DNA from: an uncultured Eggerthellaceae bacterium
GTDB lineage: Bacteria; Actinomycetota; Coriobacteriia; Coriobacteriales; Eggerthellaceae
Direction: 5' to 3'
Assembly (NCBI GenBank): GCA_910588435.1
Contig: CAJUPL010000004.1
Span: 58,195-122,194 of the forward strand
DNA length: 64,000 bases
Part shown: positions 7,940 to 15,753 of the stretch, in pieces
How the letters are laid out: each line of letters starts with the position of its first letter
Position numbering within the stretch: the stretch's first letter is position 1
Made by a program: the position numbers and the translations under genes
The notes under the pieces: generated by a model
Database searches by the model: none
Seen by the model: only the letters and a program-made list of their open reading frames with translations
What the model was told of the DNA's origin: nothing

Positions 7940-9220
7940 ATGGGAACTGATTCCATTCTGGTGCGAGGCAACCATACGTTGGCTGGCGAGGTCAAGATCT
8001 CAGGTGCTAAGAATTCCGCCTTGAAGCTCATGGCTGCATCCATCCTGGGATGCGGACAGAGCATCATAGAGAACGTCCCAGACATATCCGACATCCGCCT
8101 GATGTCAGAGGTGCTAGAGCGCCTGGGCGCTAAGGTGCAACGTGAAGACCATCGCCTGAAGATAGATACATCATCCCTTGATTCCTTCAGCACGCCCTAT
8201 GAGCTGGTCTCCAAGATGCGCGCCAGCATCTCAGTGCTGGGGCCGCTCATCGGGCGCTTCGGGCAGGCGAAGGTTGCCATGCCTGGAGGATGCCAGATAG
8301 GCGCGCGCAAGATAGACATGCACTTGGTGGGTCTTGAGGCGCTAGGGGTCAAGTTCGCGGTGGATCACGGAACCTTGATAGCCACCACGCCTGACGGCCT
8401 CAAGGGAGCTGCCGTCACGCTTGAGTTCCCAAGCGTGGGTGCTACTGAGAACATGCTTATGGCTGCTGTGGTGGCGCCGGGACGCACCATCATAGAGAAC
8501 GCAGCTCGTGAGCCTGAGATAGTGGACCTCTGCAACATGCTCTGCGCCATGGGCGCCAAGATAGAGGGCGCCGGCAGCATGAACATAGAGGTCCTTGGCG
8601 TGCCCTTGGAAGAGCTAGGCCCTTGCACCCACACAACTGTGGGGGACAGGATAGAAGCCGGCACATTCCTGGCAGGGGGCGCCATAACGGGAGGTCCTGT
8701 CACCGTTCAAGGGATAGACCCGGACTATCTGCGAATGTCCCTCATGAAGCTTGATGCCATGGGATGCCAGGTGTCATGCGGGGACGACTACATCACGGTG
8801 TCACGCACGGGGGACCTGCGCGCAGCGGATATACAGACGTTGCCGCATCCGGGCTTCCCAACTGACCTGCAGGCGCAGTTCATGCTGATGGCAAGCTTGG
8901 CAGATGGCGTCTCCCTCATCACAGAGAACGTCTTCGAGAACCGCTTCATGTTCGCATCTGAGCTTCTGCGCATGGGCGCGGACATCACGCTAGAGGACCA
9001 TCACGCTGTGGTGCGTGGGGTGGATCACCTCCAGGGGGCACCCGTGTCATCAACGGATCTTCGTGCAGGGGCAGCGCTCGTGCTGGCTGGCATCGTGGCT
9101 GATGGCTACACCACCGTCTATGAAGTGCAGCATATAGACAGAGGCTATGAGGACTACGTTGGCAAGCTCAGGTCCCTCGGGGCAGACGTCGTGCGCCAGA
9201 GCGCAGCGTGCGGACGCTAG
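7940..9220 (+). CDS. murA: UDP-N-acetylglucosamine 1-carboxyvinyltransferase
   Basis: First committed step of peptidoglycan synthesis: transfers enolpyruvate from PEP to UDP-GlcNAc in the cytoplasm. It is 426 aa, the normal length. The catalytic-loop Cys lies in MPGGCQIGARKIDMH, the fosfomycin-binding Cys of the family. The N-terminal sequence SGAKNSALKLMAA is typical. GGAGCC precedes the ATG. The LCP-family gene follows nine bases after its stop, so wall synthesis and a wall-polymer attachment gene may be co-transcribed. Confidence 0.95.
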   Translation: MGTDSILVRGNHTLAGEVKISGAKNSALKLMAASILGCGQSIIENVPDISDIRLMSEVLERLGAKVQREDHRLKIDTSSLDSFSTPYELVSKMRASISVLGPLIGRFGQAKVAMPGGCQIGARKIDMHLVGLEALGVKFAVDHGTLIATTPDGLKGAAVTLEFPSVGATENMLMAAVVAPGRTIIENAAREPEIVDLCNMLCAMGAKIEGAGSMNIEVLGVPLEELGPCTHTTVGDRIEAGTFLAGGAITGGPVTVQGIDPDYLRMSLMKLDAMGCQVSCGDDYITVSRTGDLRAADIQTLPHPGFPTDLQAQFMLMASLADGVSLITENVFENRFMFASELLRMGADITLEDHHAVVRGVDHLQGAPVSSTDLRAGAALVLAGIVADGYTTVYEVQHIDRGYEDYVGKLRSLGADVVRQSAACGR

Positions 9221-9228
9221 AAGCCTAG

Positions 9229-10659
9229 ATGCCAACGAAGCGCAACAATCCTCGTCATTCAGCCGCCCGCATGGGCGATCCCGTTGCGCGCCCGTTGAAC
9301 GCGCGCAAGAGGCCAGCTGGGCGTCCTATGACCGTGCAGAACGTAGCGCACAGGGCAGATAGCGCGTCTAGGAGCGCATCGCATAGGGCAGGTTCGCATT
9401 CCGCTCTGGTAGACGCGAAGCGAAGGCGCGGGCGCAGGCGCTTTCTGGTCGTGGTCATAGCCATTGCGCTGGTGGTAGCCCTAGCTGCGGCAGGCATGAC
9501 AGCATTCGCGTTCTTCCGCACCACTGACTCCAACCTGAACCTGGATCCGTCCAATGCGAAGGATGCGCTTGTTGCCCAGAAGGATGGAGAGGCCTACTAC
9601 GCCCTCATGTCGGCGGATCTCTCCCGACCTGAGCTGAGGGAACAGCAGCCGGGAGCTCTGGGGCTCCTGCTATTGCGCATAGATGAGGGCGCGCATGCGG
9701 TGACCATGGTCACCATCCCCTCCAAGCTGAATGTCCGCACGTCAGACGGGCAAACGCACCCTATAGATGAGGCATCGCAGATAGGCGGCGAGGCTGAGCT
9801 GATCAAGTGCGTGGCTGACCTGGCGCAGGTGGACATATCCCATTTCGTGAAGACGGATGCGGATGGCATAGCTGGGATGACAGAGGCATTGGGCGGAGTG
9901 CAGATGAGCGTTCCGTCTGAGATAGATGACCCACGTGCAGGCACGCTCGTGGTGATGCCAGGAGATGACAAGCTCACGGGCGAGGAAGCGCTCATCCTCC
10001 TTCGCGCATCGAACGTCTCAGGCGGCGAGAGCGCCATGTACAAGAACAGGATGGCATTCACGCTTGCGCTTGCTGAGCAGGCGGCTTCCACAGAGGGCCT
10101 TGATTTCGCGAATGCGGTAGGGGAGACCAGCAAGTACATCTATACGGACTGGACGGCGTCTGATCTGCTTGCGCTTGGCGGCGCGCTCAAGCCCTTCGAG
10201 GACCTCACGGTATACCAATGCACCGTCCCGTATGCGGAGTCTAATGCGAAGGGCTCTGACGTGACCCTCTATGAGAGGCAGACGAAGAGCTGGGAGGCGA
10301 TGCTTTCGCGCATCAAGGCGGGAGAGGATCCGAATGACATCGATAGCGCGCCTGAGAACGTGAATGCATCCAACGTCACCGTTGAGGTGCGAAATGGCAC
10401 CAGCACGGCAGGCGCTGCGGCGAAGCTAGGCGAGTTCCTGTCTGGCTCAGGATATGAGGTGATAGGCGTCGGCAACACCGATGACGGGACCATCTATCCG
10501 GAGACCTTGGTGGTCTACACCGATCAGGGATCCGAAGGAGCTGCCAAGGCCATAGTGGAGGACATGGGCTCTGGGCGCGTGGTGAACGGAGGGGACTTCT
10601 ATTCCTCGCAAGCTGACGTGATAGCCATCATCGGGCTTGATTGGATGCCTGTGGGATGA
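9229..10659 (+). CDS. LytR-CpsA-Psr (LCP) family protein with C-terminal LytR_C domain
   Basis: LCP proteins are thought to transfer glycopolymers from lipid carriers to peptidoglycan on the outer face of the membrane. It is 476 aa. A long basic cytoplasmic tail (residues 1-75, Arg/Lys/Ala-rich) leads to a membrane segment at about 76-100. The LCP domain covers about 115-300, and a LytR_C domain (VEVRNGTSTAGAAAKLGEFL onward) covers about 385-475. Some LCP catalytic-site motifs are only loosely conserved, so activity is not certain. It follows murA by nine bases. Confidence 0.85.
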   Translation: MPTKRNNPRHSAARMGDPVARPLNARKRPAGRPMTVQNVAHRADSASRSASHRAGSHSALVDAKRRRGRRRFLVVVIAIALVVALAAAGMTAFAFFRTTDSNLNLDPSNAKDALVAQKDGEAYYALMSADLSRPELREQQPGALGLLLLRIDEGAHAVTMVTIPSKLNVRTSDGQTHPIDEASQIGGEAELIKCVADLAQVDISHFVKTDADGIAGMTEALGGVQMSVPSEIDDPRAGTLVVMPGDDKLTGEEALILLRASNVSGGESAMYKNRMAFTLALAEQAASTEGLDFANAVGETSKYIYTDWTASDLLALGGALKPFEDLTVYQCTVPYAESNAKGSDVTLYERQTKSWEAMLSRIKAGEDPNDIDSAPENVNASNVTVEVRNGTSTAGAAAKLGEFLSGSGYEVIGVGNTDDGTIYPETLVVYTDQGSEGAAKAIVEDMGSGRVVNGGDFYSSQADVIAIIGLDWMPVG

Positions 10660-10710
10660 TGATGGATAAGGCAGCGCACGGCGCTTCGGTCAACTGAGGT
10701 AGCAGGCGCC

Positions 10711-10721
10711 TGTGATATCAT
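10711..10721 (+). promoter_or_regulatory. Candidate extended -10 for the NifU-like gene
   Basis: TGTGATATCAT contains TATCAT at 10716-10721 with an upstream TG, 43 bases before the ATG at 10764. No convincing -35 was seen. Confidence 0.35.
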
Positions 10722-10763
10722 CGTCACCCGATGAAGAGGCTCTTTTAGAACAAGGAGAGTGCA

Positions 10764-11012
10764 ATGGTAGATAGAGAGCAAGTGGTAGAGGTCTTGAACG
10801 CAGTCCGCCCCTCCCTCCAAGCTGACGGCGGTGACGTTGAGCTGGTGGATGTTGGCGAAGACGGCATCGTGACCGTTGAGCTGCAGGGTGCTTGCAAGGG
10901 CTGCCCGATGTCTCAGATGACGTTGGCGAACGGGATCGAGCGCATCCTGAAGGAGCGCGTGCCGGGTGTTGTTGGCGTGCGCCCCGCAGATGATCCGATG
11001 GCTGCATTCTAG
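10764..11012 (+). CDS. NifU-like iron-sulfur cluster scaffold protein
   Basis: This 82-aa protein is a single NifU C-terminal (Nfu) domain, which carries and hands over Fe-S clusters to target proteins. The cluster-binding motif CKGCP follows VELQGA, and the LKERVPGVVGV segment is typical. AAGGAGAG precedes the ATG. It is monocistronic: a terminator follows at 11035. The window contains several Fe-S clients, including Elp3, the radical SAM protein and the CCG-domain protein, but none is adjacent. Confidence 0.9.
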   Translation: MVDREQVVEVLNAVRPSLQADGGDVELVDVGEDGIVTVELQGACKGCPMSQMTLANGIERILKERVPGVVGVRPADDPMAAF

Positions 11013-11034
11013 GATCTGTTCGAACTGTTCTTCA

Positions 11035-11070
11035 AAGGGCGGCGCCTGATCAGGTGACCGCCCTTCTCTT
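11035..11070 (+). terminator. Terminator after the NifU-like gene
   Basis: AAGGGCGG (11035-11042) pairs with CCGCCCTT (11058-11065), followed by a short pyrimidine-rich tail TCTCTT. Confidence 0.75.
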
Positions 11071-11091
11071 ATCAGGGGAAGGAGGTCAGCT

Positions 11092-11385
11092 GTGGCCGAT
11101 ATATGCTGGGAGATGAGGGGTTGTGATGAGGAGATGATGTCACGATGCCCGCACAACATCCCCGGAGAGCCATGCCCTGCTGATTGCAGGTTCGCAGCGT
11201 GTCTGAGGGATACGCACAAGGTCTGCGATGACTTCGGCATCCTCTTGAACCCTGAGCGTGATTATGACATGGCCGTCAAGGAGATCTGCCGCTTCTGCGA
11301 GTTCTTCTTGAAGAATGGCCCCAGCATCAAGGATAGGCCTGCTGGCTTCAAGCGCCAAGGCAATCCGAACAGGTTCCTTCTTTGA
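11092..11385 (+). CDS. Small cysteine-rich protein of unknown function
   Basis: This 97-aa soluble protein starts with GTG behind GAAGGAGG. It has nine Cys residues: ICWEMRGC, then CP, then PCPADCRFAAC in the first half, and VCDD and EICRFCEF in the second. The spacing suggests metal or Fe-S binding and recalls small two-CW type proteins, but I cannot assign a family with confidence. It sits between the NifU-like terminator and a zinc-ribbon protein, in a run of genes leading to lgt. Confidence 0.7.
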   Translation: MADICWEMRGCDEEMMSRCPHNIPGEPCPADCRFAACLRDTHKVCDDFGILLNPERDYDMAVKEICRFCEFFLKNGPSIKDRPAGFKRQGNPNRFLL

Positions 11386-11483
11386 CGCGAAGGGAACACC
11401 CCGTGGAACCTTTCTCGAAGATCTGCGTTGCTGAGCTAGAATCAAGCAAGGATAGTTGCGCGGGCGTGCGGAAGGGGGAGCAT

Positions 11484-11720
11484 ATGGCTAAATACGATCA
11501 GATAATGGTCTGTCCCTCCTGCGGCACGCGTGACCTCAACCTTGCGAACTACGCATCGCTTCTCGTGCTCAAGCCCCATCTGGGGTTGTTCACCATCCAA
11601 TGCCAGAACTGCGATGCGAAGGTCTCATCCATCCAGCCCATCCCAGCAGAGCTAGAAGAGCAAGTGGACCGGGCGGCTGAGAGGCTTGGTGCTGGCATGG
11701 GCCGTGGCAGCGCCATCTGA
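11484..11720 (+). CDS. Small zinc-ribbon protein
   Basis: This 78-aa protein has two CxxC pairs (VCPSCG near residue 9 and QCQNCD near 40) enclosing a hydrophobic stretch, LLVLKPHLGLF. It is a probable zinc ribbon of unknown role. I chose the ATG at 11484, preceded by AAGGGGGAG; the frame extends further upstream but lacks a better start. The lgt ATG lies nine bases after its stop, so the two are probably co-transcribed. Confidence 0.65.
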   Translation: MAKYDQIMVCPSCGTRDLNLANYASLLVLKPHLGLFTIQCQNCDAKVSSIQPIPAELEEQVDRAAERLGAGMGRGSAI

Positions 11721-11728
11721 GGAAGCAG

Positions 11729-12550
11729 ATGCTGGATTCGCTCTACCATGCCATAGACCCTGTTGCCTTCGCCATCGGGCCTGTGGAGGTTCGTTGGTAT
11801 GGCCTTGCATACCTCATCGGCTTCGCGCTTGCAGGAGCCATCATCTATTCCGTGGCGAAGAAGTGGAAGCTTGACGTTGATGCTGATGCCACGCTATCCA
11901 TCATGCTCTGCGTCATGGTGGGCATCCTGCTTGGGGCGCGCCTTGGCTACTGCCTGCTCTACGGAGATGGATACTATATCCAGCACCCGCTCAAGATCCT
12001 CGCCTTCAATGAAGGCGGCATGAGCTTCCATGGAGGGTTGGCAGGTGCGTTCATATCAGGGATCGTGGCAGCCAAGATCACGCGCATCCCTTACATGACC
12101 ATAGCTGACCTTGGCGCCATAGCTGCTCCCTTGGGGCTTTTGTTCGGCAGGTTCGCGAACTTCATCAACGGGGAGCTCTGGGGTGCCCCTACGGACCTTC
12201 CATGGGGAGTGGTATTCGGTGGAGCTGGAGGGGATATCCCCCGCCATCCAACTCAGCTCTATGAAGCCGCGCTTGAAGGCCTGGTCATCTTCTGCGTGAT
12301 GCTCTACCTGGCATACAGGAAGCCATTGAAGCCTCGAGGCACCATGGTGGGCACATTCCTCATCATGTATGGCGCATTCCGCATCTTGATAGAGTTCGTA
12401 CGCCAGCCAGATGCGCAGCTGGGATACCTCTTCGGCGGATGGCTCACCATGGGGATGGTGCTATCAGTCCCGCTGATCGTATGCGGCGTGTGCATCCTCA
12501 TCTGGGCGCACAAGGAGAAGCTCCCCGAAGAGGGCGTGAGGCAAGGTTAG
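11729..12550 (+). CDS. lgt: Prolipoprotein diacylglyceryl transferase
   Basis: This enzyme attaches diacylglycerol from phosphatidylglycerol to the lipobox Cys of preprolipoproteins in the membrane. It is 273 aa with about seven membrane segments. The family motifs are the HGGLAGA segment and the signature GRFANFINGELWG, which contains the essential Arg and Asn. GGAAGCAG precedes the ATG. The window encodes at least one substrate, the lipobox amidase at 2520. Confidence 0.95.
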   Translation: MLDSLYHAIDPVAFAIGPVEVRWYGLAYLIGFALAGAIIYSVAKKWKLDVDADATLSIMLCVMVGILLGARLGYCLLYGDGYYIQHPLKILAFNEGGMSFHGGLAGAFISGIVAAKITRIPYMTIADLGAIAAPLGLLFGRFANFINGELWGAPTDLPWGVVFGGAGGDIPRHPTQLYEAALEGLVIFCVMLYLAYRKPLKPRGTMVGTFLIMYGAFRILIEFVRQPDAQLGYLFGGWLTMGMVLSVPLIVCGVCILIWAHKEKLPEEGVRQG

Positions 12551-12693
12551 GCGCCTGGTGCTCATGAGCCAGGTGATGGGCAGGCAGTGCTGGATTCGAA
12601 ACGAATGGCCTACAAGGTAGGTGCTGAAGACCGTGCGCGCGATATGCGATATAGCATATGATGCAAGCGCTGATATGAGTGAAAGGAGCTCAG

Positions 12694-13074
12694 ATGCAGG
12701 TCAAGTTCTATAAGTGCGAGCATTGCGGCAACATCGCCATCAAGGTAGTGGACAGCGGGGTTCCGCTGGTGTGCTGTGGAGAGCCAATGGTGGAGCTCAT
12801 CCCTGATACGGTGGATGCGGCTGTTGAGAAGCATGTGCCCAAGGTCACCAAGGAAGGCAACCATGTTCATGTGAACATCGGCTCTGTGGACCATCCCATG
12901 GAGGATGCGCACTTCATCCAGTTCATCTGCCTCGTCAAGGATTCAGGATATGAGATCCATCCGCTCTCAGCTGGACAGGCGCCAGCAACTGATTTCTACC
13001 TTGGTGAGGGAGAAGAGCCAAGATCGGTCTATGAATACTGCAATCTCCATGGTCTGTGGAAGATAGACCTATAG
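12694..13074 (+). CDS. Desulfoferrodoxin (superoxide reductase)
   Basis: This enzyme reduces superoxide to hydrogen peroxide without making oxygen, typical of anaerobes. It is 126 aa. The N-terminal desulforedoxin-like Fe site is built from Cys residues in FYKCEHCG and VCCGEP. The catalytic Fe(His)4Cys site uses EKHVPK, GNHVHVNIG, DHPMEDAHFI and the terminal YCNLHGLW. I chose the ATG at 12694, nine bases after AAAGGAG; the frame's GTG at 12679 lies upstream of that site. It is monocistronic as far as seen. Confidence 0.92.
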   Translation: MQVKFYKCEHCGNIAIKVVDSGVPLVCCGEPMVELIPDTVDAAVEKHVPKVTKEGNHVHVNIGSVDHPMEDAHFIQFICLVKDSGYEIHPLSAGQAPATDFYLGEGEEPRSVYEYCNLHGLWKIDL

Positions 13075-13105
13075 TTTGTGATAAGATTGCTCGGCTTGTC
13101 TTTGA

Positions 13106-13126
13106 GCCTTGGTCGGAAACCAAGGC
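13106..13126 (+). ncRNA. Leader hairpin upstream of rpmE (candidate L31 ribosomal leader)
   Basis: GCCTTGGT (13106-13113) pairs perfectly with ACCAAGGC (13119-13126) around a five-base loop. It ends eight bases before the AGGAG site of rpmE. Autoregulatory leaders of rpmE have been described, including a Coriobacteria-specific motif. Position and size fit, but the match to that motif was not tested. A possible -10, TAAGAT, lies at 13082-13087. Confidence 0.55.
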
Positions 13127-13147
13127 ATGGAACTAGGAGTTGAGCTG

Positions 13148-13621
13148 ATGAAGAAGGACATACATCCAGAGTACATGGAATGCACGGTGCGCTGCAGCTG
13201 CGGCAATGAGTTCACCACTCATTCCACCAAGCCAGAGCTTCGCATCGACATCTGCAACGTTTGCCATCCGTTCTACACTGGCACGCAGAAGCTGATCGAC
13301 ACCGGCGGACGCGTCCAGCGCTTCGCTGACAGGTTCGGTTCTGCGTCTGATGCAGTAGCTGAGCGTGAGGCAGCAAAGAAGGCAGAGCGCGCAGCGAAGG
13401 TTGCTGAGCGTGAGGCAGCGAAGAAGGCTGAGCGTGAGGCCAAGGCCAAGGAGAAGGAAGAGCGCGCAGCCAAGTATGCTGAGAAGGCTGCTGCTGAGGC
13501 AGCAAAGGCTGAAGCTGAGGCGGCTGACGCAAGCGCAGAGGCAGTTGCGGAAGAGACTGAGGCTGTTGTGGATGAGGCTGCAGCTGAGGCTGAGGCTGCA
13601 ACCGAGGAAGCAGCCGAGTAG
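13148..13621 (+). CDS. rpmE: 50S ribosomal protein L31 with long charged tail
   Basis: Component of the large subunit and of the intersubunit bridge. Residues 1-65 are a complete L31 of the zinc-binding type: RCSCGNEF and ICNVCHPFYTG supply the Cys ligands. Residues 66-157 are an unusual extension of Ala/Glu/Lys heptad-like repeats that becomes strongly acidic at the end. This more than doubles the normal length (about 70 aa). The ATG at 13148 follows AGGAG and matches the family start MKKDIHP. A strong terminator follows. Confidence 0.95.
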   Translation: MKKDIHPEYMECTVRCSCGNEFTTHSTKPELRIDICNVCHPFYTGTQKLIDTGGRVQRFADRFGSASDAVAEREAAKKAERAAKVAEREAAKKAEREAKAKEKEERAAKYAEKAAAEAAKAEAEAADASAEAVAEETEAVVDEAAAEAEAATEEAAE

Positions 13622-13648
13622 CTCCTCTTCTCAAGTTTCTGGTTCGTT

Positions 13649-13681
13649 AAGGCGGTCTCCTGACAGGAGGCCGCCTTTTTC
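13649..13681 (+). terminator. Terminator after rpmE
   Basis: AAGGCGGTCTCC pairs with GGAGGCCGCCTT (one G-U) around a short loop, followed by TTTTTC. Confidence 0.92.
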
Positions 13682-13689
13682 ATGCGCTG

Positions 13690-13725
13690 TATAATCTTGG
13701 GTCTTGAAGATGAGAGTCTGGAGGT
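13690..13725 (+). promoter_or_regulatory. Promoter -10 and ribosome site of glnA
   Basis: TATAAT at 13690-13695 starts nine bases beyond the rpmE terminator's T run. GGAGGT at 13720-13725 precedes a TTG start at 13730. No consensus -35 is visible, so an activator may be needed; the neighbouring regulator gene at 15067 is a candidate. Confidence 0.6.
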
Positions 13726-13729
13726 CCAA

Positions 13730-15064
13730 TTGTCAAAGGCCAATGATCCGAAGATCGATTTCGTGCTCAAGACCATAGAGAGCAGGGATGTGCATTTCAT
13801 ACGCTGCTGGTTCACGGATGTGCTCGGCAACTTGAAGTCGTTCGCTGTGGTCCCGGGTGAGCTTGAAGGCGCATTCGATAGGGGGATGGGGTTCGATAGC
13901 TCATCCATCAAGGGCTTCACTGATGCGAACGAGCCCGACGCGCTGGCCTTCCCAGATCCGTCCACTTTCCAGGTGCTGCCATGGCGTCCGCAGACTGACG
14001 CTGTTGGCAGGATGTTCTGCAACATCAAGACCCCGGATGAGCAGCCTTTCGAAGGGGATCCCCGTCACATACTAGAGCGCGTCCTGAGGGATTGCCAGGA
14101 AGCGGGCTTCCAGCCGAGCATCGGCTGTGAGCTTGAATACTTCTACTTCAAGGACTCTGAGGCAACAGAGGTGCTGGACAAGGGGAGCTACTTCGACCTG
14201 ACCACGCTAGATTACGCATCTGACCTTCGTCGTGACACCGTGCTCACGCTAGAGCACATGGGCATACCCGTTGAGTACTCCCACCACGAGCTTGGGAACT
14301 CGCAGCATGAGATAGACCTTCGCGCAACGGATGCCCTCGCCATGGCGGATTCCGTCATGACATACAAGCTGGTTGTGAAGGAGATCGCAAGCAAGCACGG
14401 CGTGTTCGCGTCATTCATGCCGAAGCCCATGACAGACCAGCAGGGAAGCGGCATGCACATCCATCTGAGCCTCTTCGATGAGGAGGGCGAGAACGCCTTC
14501 CATGATGCGAATGACCCGAAGGGCTGGGGGCTGTCTCAAGTTGCGAAGGGCTTCATGGCAGGTGTTCTGGAGCATGCGAGAGAGATGAGCCTTATCACCA
14601 ACCAGTATGTGAACTCGTACAAGCGGCTCTGCGCTGACGTGCTGGCACCCACGCATATTGCCTGGGCGCGCTCCAACAGGGAAGCTATCCTCCGCGTGCC
14701 CACATACAGGCCGTCAAGCGCTGATGCGTGCAGGATAGAGCTCAGGATGCCAGACGTTGCAGCCAACCCCTATCTGGCTTTCGCAGCCGTATTGGCGGCT
14801 GGCCTTGATGGGATGAAGCGAGGCCTTGAGCTTGCAGATCCGTGTGACACGAAGGCAGGCGAGAGGGTCTGCTGCGAGGGCTCGGACATGATGCCAGATA
14901 ATCTGGGAGAGGCCATAAAGGCGTTCAAGGACAGCTCGTTGATGAAGGAGGCGCTTGGCCCATACACCCATGCGTTCCTCGTGAAGTGCAAGACCCAGGA
15001 GTGGGCAAGCTATCAAGCGCACGTCTCTCAATGGGAGCGGGATCGTCTCTTGGCGGTGCTCTGA
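13730..15064 (+). CDS. glnA: Glutamine synthetase, type I
   Basis: This enzyme makes glutamine from glutamate, ammonia and ATP, the main ammonium-assimilation step. It is 444 aa, matching the short GSI-alpha form of Gram-positive bacteria; no adenylylation-site extension is apparent. Signatures include FTDVLGNLKSF, GCELEYF and the glutamate-binding QGSGMHIHLSL. The start is taken as TTG at 13730 because the protein family begins here and GGAGGT stands four bases upstream; an ATG at 13682 lies before the promoter -10. The atypical response regulator follows within three bases, suggesting local nitrogen control. Confidence 0.93.
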   Translation: MSKANDPKIDFVLKTIESRDVHFIRCWFTDVLGNLKSFAVVPGELEGAFDRGMGFDSSSIKGFTDANEPDALAFPDPSTFQVLPWRPQTDAVGRMFCNIKTPDEQPFEGDPRHILERVLRDCQEAGFQPSIGCELEYFYFKDSEATEVLDKGSYFDLTTLDYASDLRRDTVLTLEHMGIPVEYSHHELGNSQHEIDLRATDALAMADSVMTYKLVVKEIASKHGVFASFMPKPMTDQQGSGMHIHLSLFDEEGENAFHDANDPKGWGLSQVAKGFMAGVLEHAREMSLITNQYVNSYKRLCADVLAPTHIAWARSNREAILRVPTYRPSSADACRIELRMPDVAANPYLAFAAVLAAGLDGMKRGLELADPCDTKAGERVCCEGSDMMPDNLGEAIKAFKDSSLMKEALGPYTHAFLVKCKTQEWASYQAHVSQWERDRLLAVL

Positions 15065-15066
15065 GC

Positions 15067-15735
15067 ATGAGCAAGCAAGTCGTGTTCATAGCGGACACCC
15101 TAGACAACGCCCGCAGATTCAAGGGGCTTCTCTCCGGGTTGGATGTCAATGTGCTGGCGGGGTCTTCTCAGCAGGCGAAGAGCTTGCTGCGTTCGAATCC
15201 CGCGTGCGATCTTGTCATCCTGGAAGCCAAGGGTGATGCCTCGGCTGAGGCGCTCAAGATGGAGTCAGCCATCTCAGAAGAGGGGGAAGCATCCATGCTC
15301 GTGGTGCTTGATCCGGACCATCTTGCCGGGTTCAGGATCCCGGTGCAGGTGAAGGCTGACTTCGTGGTGTCGAATGCGACCGATGAGGAGATATCGACGC
15401 GCATCCGCCACCTGCTCTGGCCAGGGAATGAGTCATCGAGCTCTGATTTCATCTCGGTGGACAACATGACCGTGAACCTGGCAACCTACCAGGTGAAGGT
15501 GTCCGGTGAGCCCCTTGACCTCACATATCTGGAATATGCGCTCTTGGCATTCCTGATAACGCATCCTGGCCGCACGTACTCAAGGGATGCGCTGCTCAGG
15601 CGTGTGTGGGGGTTCGACTACTATGGTGGCTCGCGCACAGTGGACGTCCATGTGCGACGCGTTCGCGCCAAGCTGGGACCTGAGCTTGCGCAGCACCTTG
15701 AGACGGTGCGAGGTGTAGGGTATCTTTGGGCTTAG
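15067..15735 (+). CDS. Atypical OmpR-family response regulator, GlnR-like
   Basis: This 222-aa protein is a predicted DNA-binding regulator. Residues 1-118 have a receiver-like fold, but the phosphate-acceptor Asp is replaced by Glu53 (CDLVILEAKGD), the acidic pair is incomplete and the conserved Lys is missing. Phosphorylation is therefore unlikely. Residues about 128-220 are a canonical OmpR winged helix with YLEYALLAFLITHPG and RTVDVHVRRVRAKLG. It starts three bases after glnA and probably shares its transcript. Actinobacterial GlnR regulators of nitrogen genes also have non-canonical receivers. Calling this GlnR rests on context and is inference. Confidence 0.8.
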   Translation: MSKQVVFIADTLDNARRFKGLLSGLDVNVLAGSSQQAKSLLRSNPACDLVILEAKGDASAEALKMESAISEEGEASMLVVLDPDHLAGFRIPVQVKADFVVSNATDEEISTRIRHLLWPGNESSSSDFISVDNMTVNLATYQVKVSGEPLDLTYLEYALLAFLITHPGRTYSRDALLRRVWGFDYYGGSRTVDVHVRRVRAKLGPELAQHLETVRGVGYLWA

Positions 15736-15753
15736 GCCCAAGAGAGGAATAGC

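Noticed and set aside
12551..12580. Terminator after lgt
   Set aside because: A GCCTGG/CCAGGT pairing with an inner CTCATGAG exists, but there is no T run and the stem is imperfect.
13682..13729. ATG 13682 as glnA start
   Set aside because: It lies within the end of the rpmE terminator region and upstream of the -10 at 13690; TTG 13730 has the ribosome site and fits the family.
13212..14028. Long minus-strand frames opposite rpmE and glnA
   Set aside because: They are antisense shadows of the Ala/Glu-rich L31 tail and of glnA.
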